Origin: Anodontia alba
Lineage: Eukaryota; Mollusca; Bivalvia; Lucinida; Lucinidae
NCBI GenBank assembly: GCA_964016985.1
Contig: OZ024827.1
Span: forward strand, 24,262,933-24,326,932
Length of the DNA stretch: 64,000 bases
Direction: 5' to 3'
Position 1 is the first letter of the stretch. Each line of letters opens with the position of its first letter. Shown piece after piece: positions 21,238 through 32,624 of the stretch. The notes below the pieces were generated by a model, which saw only the letters and a list, made by a program, of their open reading frames with translations, ran no database searches and was not told where the DNA came from. Made by a program: the position numbers and the translations under genes.

Positions 21238-21782
21238 CCTGTTGCATGTATATACTGAATAATAAACAACTGTTTCTTTTGTTGGGTAGTATAACTGGAC
21301 AATTCTCATTATTGATCGATTGAACTGTTGACGTTTTAAAGTTTAAAATCTAGGACGAAGCGTATAGTGTATCCAGCAGTTCTCGTTAGTCTTTAACTGG
21401 CTTAGCAGATGATGTATTACTTTTCTTATACTGTTTATCAAGGTTTGTGAGGACTGGGGTGTTTTTCTCGGGGGTCGATGCATTCACCCAGCCGGTGCAT
21501 ATCGATGTTGGCACGTATCGTGATAGGGCAACGGGGGCACCCGATGGGTGAGTGTCTTATGGTCATGATCTCTTAGGAGTACCACCGAGATCTCCACACT
21601 CATATATTATTCCCATGGAGCATCCAGCATCCAGCGTCCAGCCTCACTTTCACGCAGTGACACATTCCACTGTTTTTCATGACAAAATGAAACCATTACT
21701 TTATCTCCATAATAACTGTCATGCTAACAAACGAACAAACAAGACGCTGATCGGCCTGCGCATCCGCACAGCCAGATGAGTG

Positions 21783-21815
<33 letters not shown>

Positions 21816-22092
21816 CGCAGCTTGAATAGTACTACAAGCGGGGCTGTTGTTTTTGATTTTGAGAACTTTGCAAAAAATCCGAATTTAATTCGATGTAACT
21901 GCTGTTCGAGGCTAGCATATAAGTGTTTGTTGTATGCGCTTCCAGGCATGGGCACTCTCAGGTCGGTTGTCTAGCAGCAGGCGCTTGCTGGCTTGAAACA
22001 GCAGTAACGCACCATAATCTGTTATCCAGCAGCCGTCCGTTCCTATTGTTTAACCGGCTGTGTATACTTGGTGTCATATTAGTTAGGACACA

Positions 22093-22438
22093 CAGCTGAA
22101 CTTCGATGGCTCGAACATCTGTGGGACCATGGAAACTTGTCCGAGATGTAGGCGGTCGGGCCACTGAGGGTTAACCATGGTGCCAGGTCGGGAAGCCTAT
22201 GGCGATGAGTTAGAGAAGTCTTTTCGATCTTCTATACAATAATGGTATGTTAAATGTGCTCGTTAGAGTCGCCTCGAAAAGGTGATTCTAATGAGTACAC
22301 ACAACTTGCAATTTCATGATAAAATTAGGAAGTTTCCCTGGATGTTTGTTTTATGGAGCTGTCGGGATGGTTTCCTCGGAGCTCAGGGACTGAGTTCGGA
22401 TCGGCCGTATTAGGCGAGCCATCGGTGTTCGAGCTATT

Positions 22439-22440
<2 letters not shown>
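22093..22440. mobile_element. pogo/Tigger-like MITE inside the LINE spacer
   Basis: CAGCTGAACTTCGATGGCTC at the left matches the 5' end of the 17466 and 38150 copies, and GGGCCACTGAGGGTTAACC follows. The central GTTAGAGTCGCCTCG / GGTGATTCTAATGAGTACAC hairpin lies near 22263-22300. The right TIR is replaced by poly(T) after GTGTTCGAGCTATTGAG. Confidence 0.6.
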
Positions 22441-22470
<30 letters not shown>

Positions 22471-22915
22471 GGTAGACAGAACCACGGGAATTATTTAGCT
22501 AAATGTTGGTAATTATTTAAAGAAAAACCAGAGGGCACTGTAACGTGATCCAACCTTTAAGTTCCATATTTTACGACTGTCGGAAATGCGACATGCATAA
22601 CTATTTATCTTATCTTGGACAAGAGCTTAGGTTACCATTTCCTCGGGGCTCAGGGACTGAGTTCGGATCGGCCGTATTAGGCGAGCCATCGGTGTTCGAG
22701 CTATTGAGTTTTTTTTTTTTTTTTTTTTTTTTTTTGTTTGGTAGACAGAACCACGGGAATTATTTAGCTAAATGTCGGTAATTATTTAAAGAAAAACCAG
22801 AGGGCACTGTAACGTGATCCAACTTTTAAGTTCCATATTTTGCGACTACTCTGTCGGATATGCGACATGCATAACTATTTATCTTATCTTGGACAAGAGC
22901 TTAGGTTACCATTTT
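22376..22915 (+). repeat. 264-bp tandem duplication with poly(T)
   Basis: CTCAGGGACTGAGTTCGGAT occurs near 22381 and again near 22645. Each is followed by poly(T) (22442-22470 and 22709-22735), TAGACAGAACCACGGGAATT and GACAAGAGCTTAGGTTACC. A third, partial, more diverged repeat of the last block is at about 22915-22985. The high identity means either a recent duplication or an assembly artefact around the homopolymer. Confidence 0.75.
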
Positions 22916-23403
22916 ACCACTCTGCCTGATATGCGACATGGATAACTATTTGTCTTAGTTGGGCAAGAGCTTAGATTACTATTTTACTCTCTTCAATCCA
23001 TATTTTGTGCTAGCACTGGTTGATATATGTACACTAGTCCTCGCACTGGTACGTGTGCCGCATATCAGTCCAAGTGACCGAATAGAATCGCAATTCTGAA
23101 TTTGTGTCATTACTTAACACACACTGACACAAACCTCATGTAACTCAAAAGCGAACTTCACCACACATGTCAGATTCATGTATTTTTTATGATGTATTAT
23201 TATTTGAATTCTTTGTATCACTTTTGCTTTTTTTTTATGTGTATCATTCCTTCATTTTTCAGCCCATTGTTGATCGACGCCCACAAGATAGCGCACAAAC
23301 ATATGCGTTACATGTACTCTTTATCCAGATTTCCAAACAAATTCATTTTAAAACCACCATGGCGACCGACAGGACCCTCTCTGATCCTTACTGAACACTT
23401 GCC

Positions 23404-26400
23404 ATGCGATATCTGATGACTAACAGGGTTATTTCGGACGGTCTTGGCGGTTTCTTTGGTGTTACTAATACAATATCTCTTGGTGCAAAGAAACGGCTCA
23501 AATATAAAAAGTTTTACTTTTTCCTGATACTTTTATTTCTAACCTGGTCTTGTAGCTTACATGTATACAACAGCTTCTGCCTTAGTATAATCCTTTCTAT
23601 CCAATACAGTGACGAAACATACAAGCACATTAAACTAACGCAACATTATACCAGAACGAAATACCCACTAAGTTGTACCATAACGTTTAACAACACATAC
23701 CTAGGCGTTATATTTATTTTCTACTCTCTATTGTGGCTCTATAACCTAATCCTGCTCAGTGGCGACATCCATCAAAATCCTGGACCAGTATCTGGAAGCA
23801 GTCAGACTGAAGGAAGCTTTTCAAGCTTAGATTCCCGCGAACTTTTATCAAACCATCTTAGCATATTACATCTTAATATCCAAAGTTTGCTACCAAAAAT
23901 CGATCTGATTAGAGCAGAAACTGACTCCTTTGATATTGCAATATTTTCTGAAAGTTGGCTGAAACCTTGTACCACCGATGACGAGATATCACTAGTTAAT
24001 TTTTTACCACCGTTTAGGACAGATCGATTAGACCGACCCGGAGGAGGAGTTATAATATATGCGCGTGACAATATTGCATGTAAAAGACGTAAAGATATTG
24101 AAATAAACGGCCTAGAAGCCGTTTGGCTGGAAGTTACAATCAAATCCAAGAAAATCCTAGTAGGTGGCATTTACAGGCCCCCAAACAGTAACTCTGCCTA
24201 CTTTGACTTAATCGTGGAGAGCATAGATCGTGCCCATAATACAAACATTTACGATATAATCATCACAGGTGACTTTAATTATAATATGATTTCTGGCAAC
24301 AGCAACAAAATTAAGGACCTTTTGCAACAGTATAATTTAACACAGCTTATTGATAGTGAGACACATTTCACGGAAACTTCTGCTTCTTTAGTCGATCTAA
24401 TTATGGTTCGAAACACTAACAATATTTTAAATAGCGGTGTAGCAGATCCATTCATCCCAAATCTCATGAGATATCATTGTCCTATCTATGTCTTTTTGAA
24501 ATTTATCCGCCCAAAGCTTATGACATATAAACGGAAAATATGGAACTATGAAAGAGCCGATTTTGCGAAATACCGACAGTTACTCAGCGAACACGACTTA
24601 TCTACTCGGGTCAGGCAAAATGATATCGACACAAGTGTACAAATCATCAATGATGCGATTTTCGATGCCGCTGAAAGTCTATCCCAAACAAAGTTGTAAC
24701 CATTCGTCCAAACGACTATCCTTGGATTACCTGTTACATAAAAACACTAATGCGTAGACGCCGACGACTATACAATAAATTTAAAAAGACCAACAGCTTA
24801 CATTTCTGGAACCAATTCAAAATCCTGCGAAACAAAACCACTGATCTGATACGAAAATCAAAGCAAGACTATTTTGATAAGCTTGAAAACATACTAACCC
24901 ATGGTAACTTCAATTCCAAGCAATTCTGGAAAACATCTAAACAACTCTTAAAACTTGGAAAGTCTTCACAATCTATACCTACTCTGTATCACAATAATAA
25001 ATATGCTGAAACTGAACTCCAAAAAGCAAACATGCTAAACGATTACTTCTCCTCTCAAGCCGTAGTTAATGATGCCAACAAAACATTGCCACCACCTAAA
25101 ACCATTTTACACGACCGCCTTGAAATCCTCGAAATAACCCCTGAATCTGTCAAAGACGTATTTGATGGCCTTGATGTAGACAAAGCCTGTGGCCCGGATC
25201 TTATTAGTCCACGGCTTCTTAAAGAAGGCTCCTCCGTCCTTGCCCAACCCTACTCCATCGTATATACCTCCTCTCTCCGTCTCGGGCATTTTCCAACTCC
25301 ATGGAAAGACGGAAATGTAACAGCCATATATAAGAGAGATGACCGATCAGTACCTAAAAATTATAGACCAATAACTCTTCTCTGCCAGCCAGGCAAAAGC
25401 ATGGAAAGATGTGTACACAAAGAACTTTATAATTTCATAAACGAACATAACCTACTGACACCATTTCAGTCTGGCTTTATACCAGGAGACTCCACGACCT
25501 TCCAACTACTACATACTTACCATAAGTTTTGCGAGGCTGTTGACAATGGTAAAGAGGTTCGTGTAGTCTTCTGTGATATAAGCAAGGCGTTCGACAAAGT
25601 TTGGCACAGGGGTCTAATTCACAAACTAAGGGACATCGGATGCTCTGAAGCCCTACTAAACTGGTTTTCCAGCTATTTGTTCAACAGAAGACAACGAGTA
25701 GTTCTCAACGGGCAGACATCAGAGTGGACTTATGTTAAAGCCGGTGTACCCCAGGGCTCTATTTTGGGGCCTCTGCTATTTCTTATTTACATCAACGACA
25801 TAGTTCATGAGCTCCGTGCATCTGTAAGACTGTTCGCAGATGATACAACATTATATATAATAGTTGAAAACCCCAACACTGCAGGCGCCATTCTCAATGG
25901 CGATTTGAACTGCATTGATATATGGGGAGCTGACTGGCTGGTCGATTTCAACGCTGCTAAAACTTTATCTATGATCTTGTCTTTGAAACGAAATCCACCA
26001 CCCCATCCGCCCCTCTATATGAATGGAAAACTTATAGCAAACACAATATCACACAAGCATTTAGGATTAACATTTAATACCACCTGTAGCTGGACTGAGC
26101 ATATAAGCAACATAACAGCAGCTGCATGGACCAGACTAAATTTATTAAGGTCTCTTAAATTTAAAGTCAACAGGCTAGCACTCGAAAAGATGTACATATC
26201 CTTCGTTAGACCTCTTCTTGAATACTGCGATGCTGTCTGGGACAATGCCTCTACTGAAAGTAAAAAGCAGTTGGAAGCTGTTCATAACGAGGCAGCGAGG
26301 ATTATCACAGGAGCAACTAAACTCTGTAGCATAAGCAATCTTCTTTCTGATCTCGGATGGGAATCTCTCCAAGCAAGGCGTACCAAACACAAGCTAATAA

Positions 26401-26984
26401 TCTTCTACAAAATTATCAATGGTCTTACACCCGAATATTTACAATCCCTGATACCACCAATTGTTCAAAACACTACCTCATACAATCTGAGAAACTCCAA
26501 CGATCTCCGTAACATTCAGGCCCGCACGAACATCTTCTACAACTCATTCCTTCCTTCAACAATTAGAGCATGGAACGAACTTCCAGAAGAAACCAAGACC
26601 GTTCCATCTGTTGCATCTTTCAAATATCGTCTAAATAGGGACTTACTCAAACCCCCCAAATACTTCAACTGCGGCTCTCGCATTGGTCAGATTATGCATG
26701 CTAGACTTCGAATGGAGTGCAGTTCTCTTAATGCCCATCTCTACAGAAAATATATTGTTCCTAGTCCATCATGTTCTTGTGGCGGCTTCGAAAGTGTATA
26801 CCACTTCTTTTTCGAATGTCCCAATTACGCAGACATAAGAACACGCTATCTTTCAAACAATCTCAAAGACCTTAATACTAACCAGCTCCTCTGTGGCATA
26901 CCGAATGCAACTGTAACAGACAATGAAACTCTGTTCTGTCAAGTGCAGGAATTCATAATTCGATCTAGAAGGTTCACTTATTGA
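23404..26984 (+). pseudogene. LINE ORF2: AP endonuclease and reverse transcriptase, one frameshift
   Basis: First frame 23404-24699 (431 residues): hydrophobic N-terminus with membrane-like segments about 37-65 and 98-118, then GDIHQNPGP at 120-128 (2A-like, with His where Glu is usual). An APE-type endonuclease follows, with LHLNIQSL near 154, catalytic Glu in FSESWL (181-186), YRPPNS, TGDFN (289-293), SLVDLI and the terminal His in RYHCPI (356-361). The second frame, readable from about 24675 and open from ATG 24750 to 26984, has VFCDISKAFDKVWHRGL (RT motif A, Asp 276 of this frame), GVPQGSILGPLLF, and FADD at 362-365. A thumb and C-terminal domain end with C675-x-C677-x7-H685-x4-C690, a nucleic-acid-binding-type Cys/His motif. 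The frames join at about 24660-24700, where one nucleotide appears to be missing; everything else is open. Confidence 0.85.
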
Positions 26985-27071
26985 GGCACCAAGAATTATT
27001 TGACACTAAAAATCTGGATGAAGAAGAAGAATAAGAACTTGCGGAGCCGATCAACGACGGGCATTTAATTC

Positions 27072-27171
27072 TTTTTTTTTTTTTTTTTTTTTTTTTTTTG
27101 TATATATAAGATGGGCCATTATCACCATCATCATCATCTTCATTTTCATCGTATTGTGCAACTATCCGTCA

Positions 27172-27207
<36 letters not shown>

Positions 27208-27210
27208 TTC
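27072..27210 (+). repeat. Poly(T) and (TTA)n in the LINE 3' UTR
   Basis: T28 at 27072-27099, then CATCATCATC-type sequence, then about 12 TTA units at 27173-27208. The run is internal to the element, about 200 bp before its end. Confidence 0.85.
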
Positions 27211-27398
27211 TATAATATGTCTACATATACTTCTACTGTTGGTAATTTGTGTTTGTAACATTTTCCATCTATCATTCATGTATGTCATATGTACTACTTA
27301 GCATTGTTCAGGAGATGATTTATATAAGCTTTAAGCTTTTTATCAAATCCTGTACCTTATGATAATATGTGATATTCATGTGAATCAAATCAGAATTC

Positions 27399-27404
27399 AA
27401 TAAA
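27399..27404 (+). promoter_or_regulatory. AATAAA polyadenylation-type signal
   Basis: Hexamer about 10 bp upstream of the 3' end of the LINE as defined by the target-site duplication. Confidence 0.45.
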
Positions 27405-27413
27405 TATTGTTTA

Positions 27414-27800
27414 AATCAAACCGAATCTCCGATTTTCGTGATTTTGTGTGTTCTTTGTTTCCAAAGGCAATCCTTTATGACTTTGATTTTACTCTACTGT
27501 ATCTGGTGTTGTGCCGTGTGGTGGCCGAAAAAAATCTCCCTGTACACCTCCATAGTGCAGGTTATATTTCATTCCTTTCGTATCATTGCGCCAATCTTGG
27601 TTATTTTGAAAATCGAATACCGCTTAAGCCGGCGCTAAGGGGGAGGGGGGGGGGGCGGGGGGGGAGGGGGAAGGTTGTGTGTGTGTGTGTGGGGGGGGGG
27701 GGGGGTGCGTATGCAGCCTCGTAAACTACAGTGTTGCATATGAAGAGACTCAATCAAGCCGAGTCTCCGATTTTCGTGATTTTGTGTGTGTCTTTGTCCT
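27414..27800 (+). repeat. LINE-target repeat, right flank and adjacent empty copy
   Basis: Starts with the right target-site duplication AATCAAACCGAAT, then CTCCGATTTTCGTGATTTTG. After a G-rich run (27640-27705) a second copy follows from GTATGCAGCCTCGTAAACTA at about 27710 to 27795, reading straight through the LINE target (GACTCAATCAAGCCGAGTCT). This is the uninterrupted paralogue. Confidence 0.7.
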
Positions 27801-28069
27801 TTCTGTCTTTTATTATATTAGATTTGTTTAAATGAACTGTCTTTTACTTTCGTCTTAGTTCGTATGTCATTTTTATTGTAAATGCACCATTTTGGTCTGT
27901 CTTTGTTTGTTTTCTCCTCTTAGCTTCCTTGGGATTGTTGTTCTTCGTGATTATGGCTATTCCTCAGTACTTTCATTTATCTGTATTCCCGTTGTGCAAA
28001 CGCACTTTTTATATACAAAGAGTTTTCAGGATCTAGTTGGGTACCAAATCTTGGTAATACTAATTTAAA

Positions 28070-28550
28070 TATTCAACAGATTTCAGCGGTCATCTTGTTC
28101 ATTGGAACAGAGCCGTTTGAACTATTTTGGAAGGGGATCACCTAGGCAACATTCCTGTGTTGCCCAACAGTTTATTGTTAGCTGTGGCGGCCATCTTAAA
28201 CATTGGAGCAAAACCGTTTTAACTATACTGGCAAAGTGTGAAATAGACAACATTGCTGTACAGTTTGATTGAATTTTGCCCAAAGGTATAGGGTATAAGA
28301 GAATTTGTCATTTAAAATTGTTTTTGTTATTTTAAACTCTGGTGACCATTGGAGCGCAATCGTTTTCGCTATTTAGGTAGTGAGTCATCTAAGCAACATT
28401 CATGTGAAGTTTGATTGAAATTGGCCCAATTGTGTACAAGATTCATTAAAAGAATTTTTAGTTATAGCTCTGACTACCGTCTTGTTCACTGGACCAAAAC
28501 GATTTTAATTGTTTTGGTAGAGAGTCACCTAAGCAACATTCCTTTCACCA
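28070..28550 (+). repeat. Diverged tandem repeat
   Basis: Four degenerate repeats of a theme GGTCATCTTGTTCATTGG... GAGCAAAACCGTTTTAACTA ... CACCTAAGCAACATTC, beginning near 28088, 28189, 28337 and 28474. Spacing is irregular (100-150 bp), indicating an old array with deletions. Confidence 0.55.
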
Positions 28551-29009
28551 CAATCACAAATCCCTCGCCAACTTCACAGACGTGACTTGCCAATGCCAAC
28601 TTCAAACACTTCTTAACTTAACTCGGAATAATCGAGATTGAATATTAAGCTTGGGATTGAATACCTGGCTTGTAATTGAGTAAAAGCCTTGGGATTGAAC
28701 CCCAGGCTTAAGTTATAACACCAAACTTATTTATGAAAACCGTTCTTGTTTGTGAAACCTAAGTTTGATATTGAATGCCATGTTTCAAACTCCAGATTCC
28801 AAGCCAAGTTCACACACTTCTCAGACCATTATTGATGACAATCGACATTACAATTTTACCAAGACAGACTACGCCAAAATATTGTAAAATCAGCTTCTTA
28901 TTCTACATTTTTAAAATGCACATTCAATAAAATATAAGGAATGACCCGTTGTGTTTAAAAAAAAGAAAAAAAAAAAAAAGAAAAAAAAAAAAAGAGATGC
29001 GAACATACA
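28551..29009. other. No gene; A-rich end
   Basis: Unassigned sequence with repeated TTGGGATTGAA words around 28650-28700 and an A-rich tract at 28956-28995. Confidence 0.35.
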
Positions 29010-29090
29010 CGCCTTATCATGTAGTGCAGACCAAGATCAGACGTCACATAATGCGGTGTCTGATCAGGGTCTGAACTATTTGTCACTCAT
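29010..29090 (+). mobile_element. Family 1 MITE, core fragment
   Basis: CAAGATCAGACGTCACA and GCGGTGTCTGATCAGGGTCT hairpin only, without the TTAA ends. Confidence 0.5.
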
Positions 29091-29191
29091 ATAGCAATTT
29101 CAAGACACATTAAAAAGTAGCAAAATTGGCTTGTTCAAAAATTGGACCAAGAATGGTACGGAGTTAAGGTGTCCGAGTACTTGGGGTTACA

Positions 29192-29288
29192 CTCAGCAGG
29201 CACACAACGTCGAAACAATGTCGATTCAATGTCTTTGCGTTGAATCAACGTCGAATAGACATCGTTTCAACGTTGTGTGTCTGCTGGG
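29192..29288. mobile_element. Family 3 palindrome
   Basis: CTCAGCAGGCACACAACG at the left and CGTTGTGTGTCTGCTGGG at the right. The interior is CGAAACAATGTCGATTCAATG meeting its inverted partner. About 97 bp. Confidence 0.7.
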
Positions 29289-29416
29289 TAAATGCAGTGA
29301 TTGCAAAATTGCAAATTAAAACAATTATCCTGGAAATTTGGATTACGACAGTCATTAATCGTCTGATGTGTTCAGAAGGAATTAGACTGCTGATTGTGCC
29401 AAAGTGGTTGATATAA

Positions 29417-29654
29417 GTCAGAACGTAAACAAACTAACATTCTGACATGTGCGCCCAACGAAGACTCAAATCAGCATGCGCGTCCGTGTTGTCTGATCAA
29501 AGTCTTCGTTGTCCACATTAAGAAACTTTGCATTCTTGCAGATCTAAAAAAGCTCCTAGGGAAGATACTGATCAGACTGCGCGAATGCGCAGGCTGATCT
29601 GAATCTTCCTTGGGCACACCTATCTGAAGGTACGTTTACTGACGTTGCGGCTCA
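29417..29654. mobile_element. Family 2 MITE
   Basis: Two hairpins: CGAAGACTCAAATCAGCATG / GTCTGATCAAAGTCTTCG, and ACTGATCAGACTGCGCGAAT / GCAGGCTGATCTGAATCTTC. The right end is ACGTTGCGGCTCA; the left end is eroded near 29417. Confidence 0.6.
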
Positions 29655-29933
29655 TAAAATAATTACCACTTTATGATAGAATTTATTGCTGGCTTCCCTT
29701 ATCATACAAGATGTTTGATTACAGAAATCATTGAAACTTTTTATTGAACACGCAATTGCCATGGAAGGTTTGGTATGACATTCTAATCTCAATCTATTGT
29801 CTATATCACCAACGTGTTTAAAGTACATGCGAACATTGAAGAATCGGATATATTTGCAGTTCTTCGATTTTCCTAAATCTGATAGTTTTGTATGCAATTC
29901 AAACACATCGCGCATATATAGGCAATGGTAAGG

Positions 29934-30215
29934 AACTGTTAGTCTTACTCTTTGTTGCTTTGTGGCTTATTCTATGAGGCGATTTGTTTTAAGTCTTGCC
30001 TTGTGTTATTTTGTTCCTGTGTTTTTCAGTCCTAATAGCATTGCGATTACCTCGCTTGGGGAAGAGAGAGCTAATCTTCGTGCTTAACTTACGTTTTTTT
30101 TTTTTTTTTTTCGATTTGCACTTGTTTGGTTTTGTCTGTTTTCTCTCCCTCTTGGTGTCTGGGAAGGGCTGCGGCTTTTGATTGTGGCTCTCCCTGGAAT
30201 TTTCTCTTACCTTTT
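29934..30215 (+). repeat. Family 9 dispersed repeat
   Basis: TTACTCTTTGTTGCTTTGTG, ATTACCTCGCTTGGGGAAGA, GTGTCTGGGAAGGGCTGCGG and the terminal TTTTCTCTTACC match other copies. An internal poly(T) run is at about 30095-30111. Confidence 0.65.
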
Positions 30216-31584
30216 AGTCTGCAACAAAAATGAAAGTGAGGATACCCAGGACATGCCACAATCACGAAGTACAGCGTTCCCGTGGCTAGATGAGAAATGA
30301 ATAAGGACAAAACAAATGCCACAGATGCAACCAACGATGCACAAACAAAAATCACTAGGCGAAGAGCGCGACATAAAGAGTCGCCTTTTATGACGCTTCA
30401 CTTGGTCATTCGTCGTTTCCGTGACATCAGGCGGCGTAACGTCGTTTTCTCGCATCTGATGCGTTATTGAACAGGTAAACGTACGTTTATAGTCAGTGGT
30501 GTTGACTTAATTCCTTCAAACAATGGCAGGAGGTTGGGATGATCTTAACGAAACAACAGTACTTTCGTCGATTTTTGGTGTATTAGAATCGAAACAGATT
30601 AAGGCTGCGTTGAGAAGTGCAAAGTAAAAGCGAATGTTTTGCCCTGGATCGCGGTATCGCGAACGCAAACTGAAGCACGGGTCTAGGACAAAACACTTGC
30701 GAGTTGCTTGAACTTCTGAAGTGTATAATTTGTTGATAATAAATCACAGTTCATTGGTCAGTTGTAAGTAGATAAATCACTGGCGCAAGGCGCTCGTTAT
30801 TTTTATTTTCTTTACAAATGGCATCCAATCAGTGATTTATTGCTCAACAAACCTCTGCGAGAGCTGATCTATTTCTGAAACAACTAAGGTACTGATCATT
30901 TCCTGAATCATTTTGCACAAGCTAACCTAGCAATTCCTTTTCCTGTATGAAAAAGAGCGTCCTTCTATTTAAATATATTTTGAGTCTGTGGTGTATATGC
31001 GTGTCGCGTCAAAATCAAGTAGAATTCATTTAACTACACTTAAAGGAACCTATGGTTACATTGTATTGTTCATTTATTTACATTTTAATGAAACTGAGAA
31101 TAACTGAAGAGACAACAGTAATATATTAGAAAATCAGTTCCTCTTTTATAAATTCAGGAATGTTGGCTCGGTAACACAGTTCAGGGAATATGGGATAATC
31201 ACAGTCCAACGAGAAACTAATTCTGGTCCGTTCTAGAGGTCTCGTTAATCGGCTTTCATTCAAATTCAAGGTATACTCAACGCTCTACTGCTTCCTTCTG
31301 TTGCTTATTTGAGTCATGGTCTCCAAAGAGCTTTGCAGAGCTTTGCAGCTCTATGGTAAGTTATGGTACATTTTTAAATATTCTGTGAAATATTCGTCTT
31401 AAAGTTAAGTTCAGACATGAGCTGGTTGATGACACTCGCAAAACTACTGTCTTCTACATATAGTGAAAAGTTTTGTTTTAAAGATGATAATTCCAACACA
31501 AAGCTCACAAAAACTGCATTAACTTCTGCAGGTAATATGTCAATTTTCAAGGAATGTGCCATATCTAAAAGCAGTAAAACAATA
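30216..31584. other. No gene seen
   Basis: About 30235-30360 resembles the reverse of family 9 (ACATGCCACAATCACGAAGT). The rest has no defensible coding region. The ATG-rich stretch near 30520-30630 (GGCAGGAGGTTGGGATGA) was inspected and gives only a short frame. Confidence 0.35.
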
Positions 31585-31814
31585 TCAGCCAGAGCACAAC
31601 GAAACCTACAATAAGACCTGCGTGACCAGCAAAGACTCAGATCAGCCTGTACATCCATCCAGTAGGGCAAGGGTTCTCGTTTGTTCCTTTTTGGGTAGCT
31701 CGGAGGCTGTAGAAAGCACATGCGATCAGTCAAGAGTGATCAGACTGCACAGGCTGATCTGAGTCTTCGCTGGTCGCATAAGTCTTATTCAAAAGTTTTG
31801 TCGTGCGCTGGCTT
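31585..31814. mobile_element. Family 2 MITE with internal insert
   Basis: TCAGCCAGAGCACAACG and, inverted, TAAGCCAGCGCACGACA ends. Arms GACCAGCAAAGACTCAGATC / GATCTGAGTCTTCGCTGGTC. The segment about 31655-31735 has no partner. Confidence 0.6.
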
Positions 31815-32624
31815 ATTTATCTTTTGTATATCAATTTAAAACAGTATGCAATAATATTGGTCGAGTTCTGAATATGTAAGATTCATGTATAATGTGTAAA
31901 ATAATCATTTGTCAGGACAGCTTGCTTTACTTTAGACTCGCGTCTTCAAAACTGAGACTTGGAAAATCTGATACTAGCCAAAGTTTACCGACACTGATCC
32001 ATCCCTAAATGACCTTCAGATAAATGTCATAGACCAAGACATTTTACGTTAAAGATTTTGGTTTATATTTCTAATGTTGCAAATGTTCTCGTAGTTTTTC
32101 AGGTCACCGGGCTATCTTGACACTTCAGCATTCATTTTCAGTCGAAGGTATTATGAATTATATGAAGCTCAAACATGATTCATGACTCAAATATTGTGTA
32201 ATTAAGACATGGTAAATGCGGTACTGACGCGGATTCGTGGTATCCAGTATTCGTTGTAAAACTATACTGTATCTCAAAAGAAGGTTTCTCATTCTTTCCT
32301 TAAGAAAACGTATCCTATATCCACTTTAAAGTATCAGCGGTTATGCTCTGGCCCGCAAAGCTTTCATGATCAAGCGTTTATATGACCAGCTACACGAAGA
32401 TTGTTGATGTCATACCATTGCCACCCCCACTGCCTTCCCACGCCACGCACAGTATTTTTATATCGAGATTCGAGGTTAAGAGTTTTCCGGCATTCACAAG
32501 TCAAGATGACATATACCAATAATCATATACTCTCTGAATAATTCAGACTTTTCGATTTCGAAGTTCAGAATATTTCAGATGTAAATGATGTTCGTCAGTC
32601 ATTACTGACAATGACCAATCCTAA
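31815..32624. other. Nothing recognised
   Basis: No coding region, RNA gene or family repeat that I can support. Confidence 0.4.

Larger units (their letters stand above)
21238..23403. other. LINE ORF1-ORF2 spacer, swollen by insertions
   Basis: 2.17 kb between the two frames, far longer than usual. Contents: unassigned sequence to about 21780, poly(T) of 29 nt at 21785-21813 preceded by a family 2-like word (CTGCGCATCCGCACAG), a pogo-like MITE remnant from 22093, a 264-bp tandem duplication with poly(T) runs (22376-22915), then about 450 bp leading into ORF2. Short frames here are not genes. Confidence 0.6.
19767..27413 (+). mobile_element. Full-length non-LTR retrotransposon (CR1/jockey-like LINE), 7.65 kb
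   Basis: Bounded by a perfect 13-bp target-site duplication (19754-19766 and 27414-27426). The flanking repeat exists without insertion at about 27715-27800, which serves as an in-window empty site. Layout: 5' UTR 388 bp, ORF1 20155-21237, a 2.2-kb spacer with later insertions, ORF2 23404-26984, and a 3' UTR of about 430 bp with a poly(T) run, a (TTA)n run and an AATAAA near the end. No 3' poly(A) tail is present. The endonuclease type, RT sequence and C-terminal Cys/His motif fit the CR1/L2/jockey broad group; I cannot fix the clade without a tree. Because of one frameshift in ORF2 this copy is probably not autonomous, but it looks young. Confidence 0.85.

Noticed and set aside
23802..24170. 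122-codon minus-strand frame within ORF2
   Set aside because: Antisense shadow of the endonuclease region.
31374..31733. 119-codon minus-strand frame
   Set aside because: No motif, and half of it overlaps a family 2 MITE.
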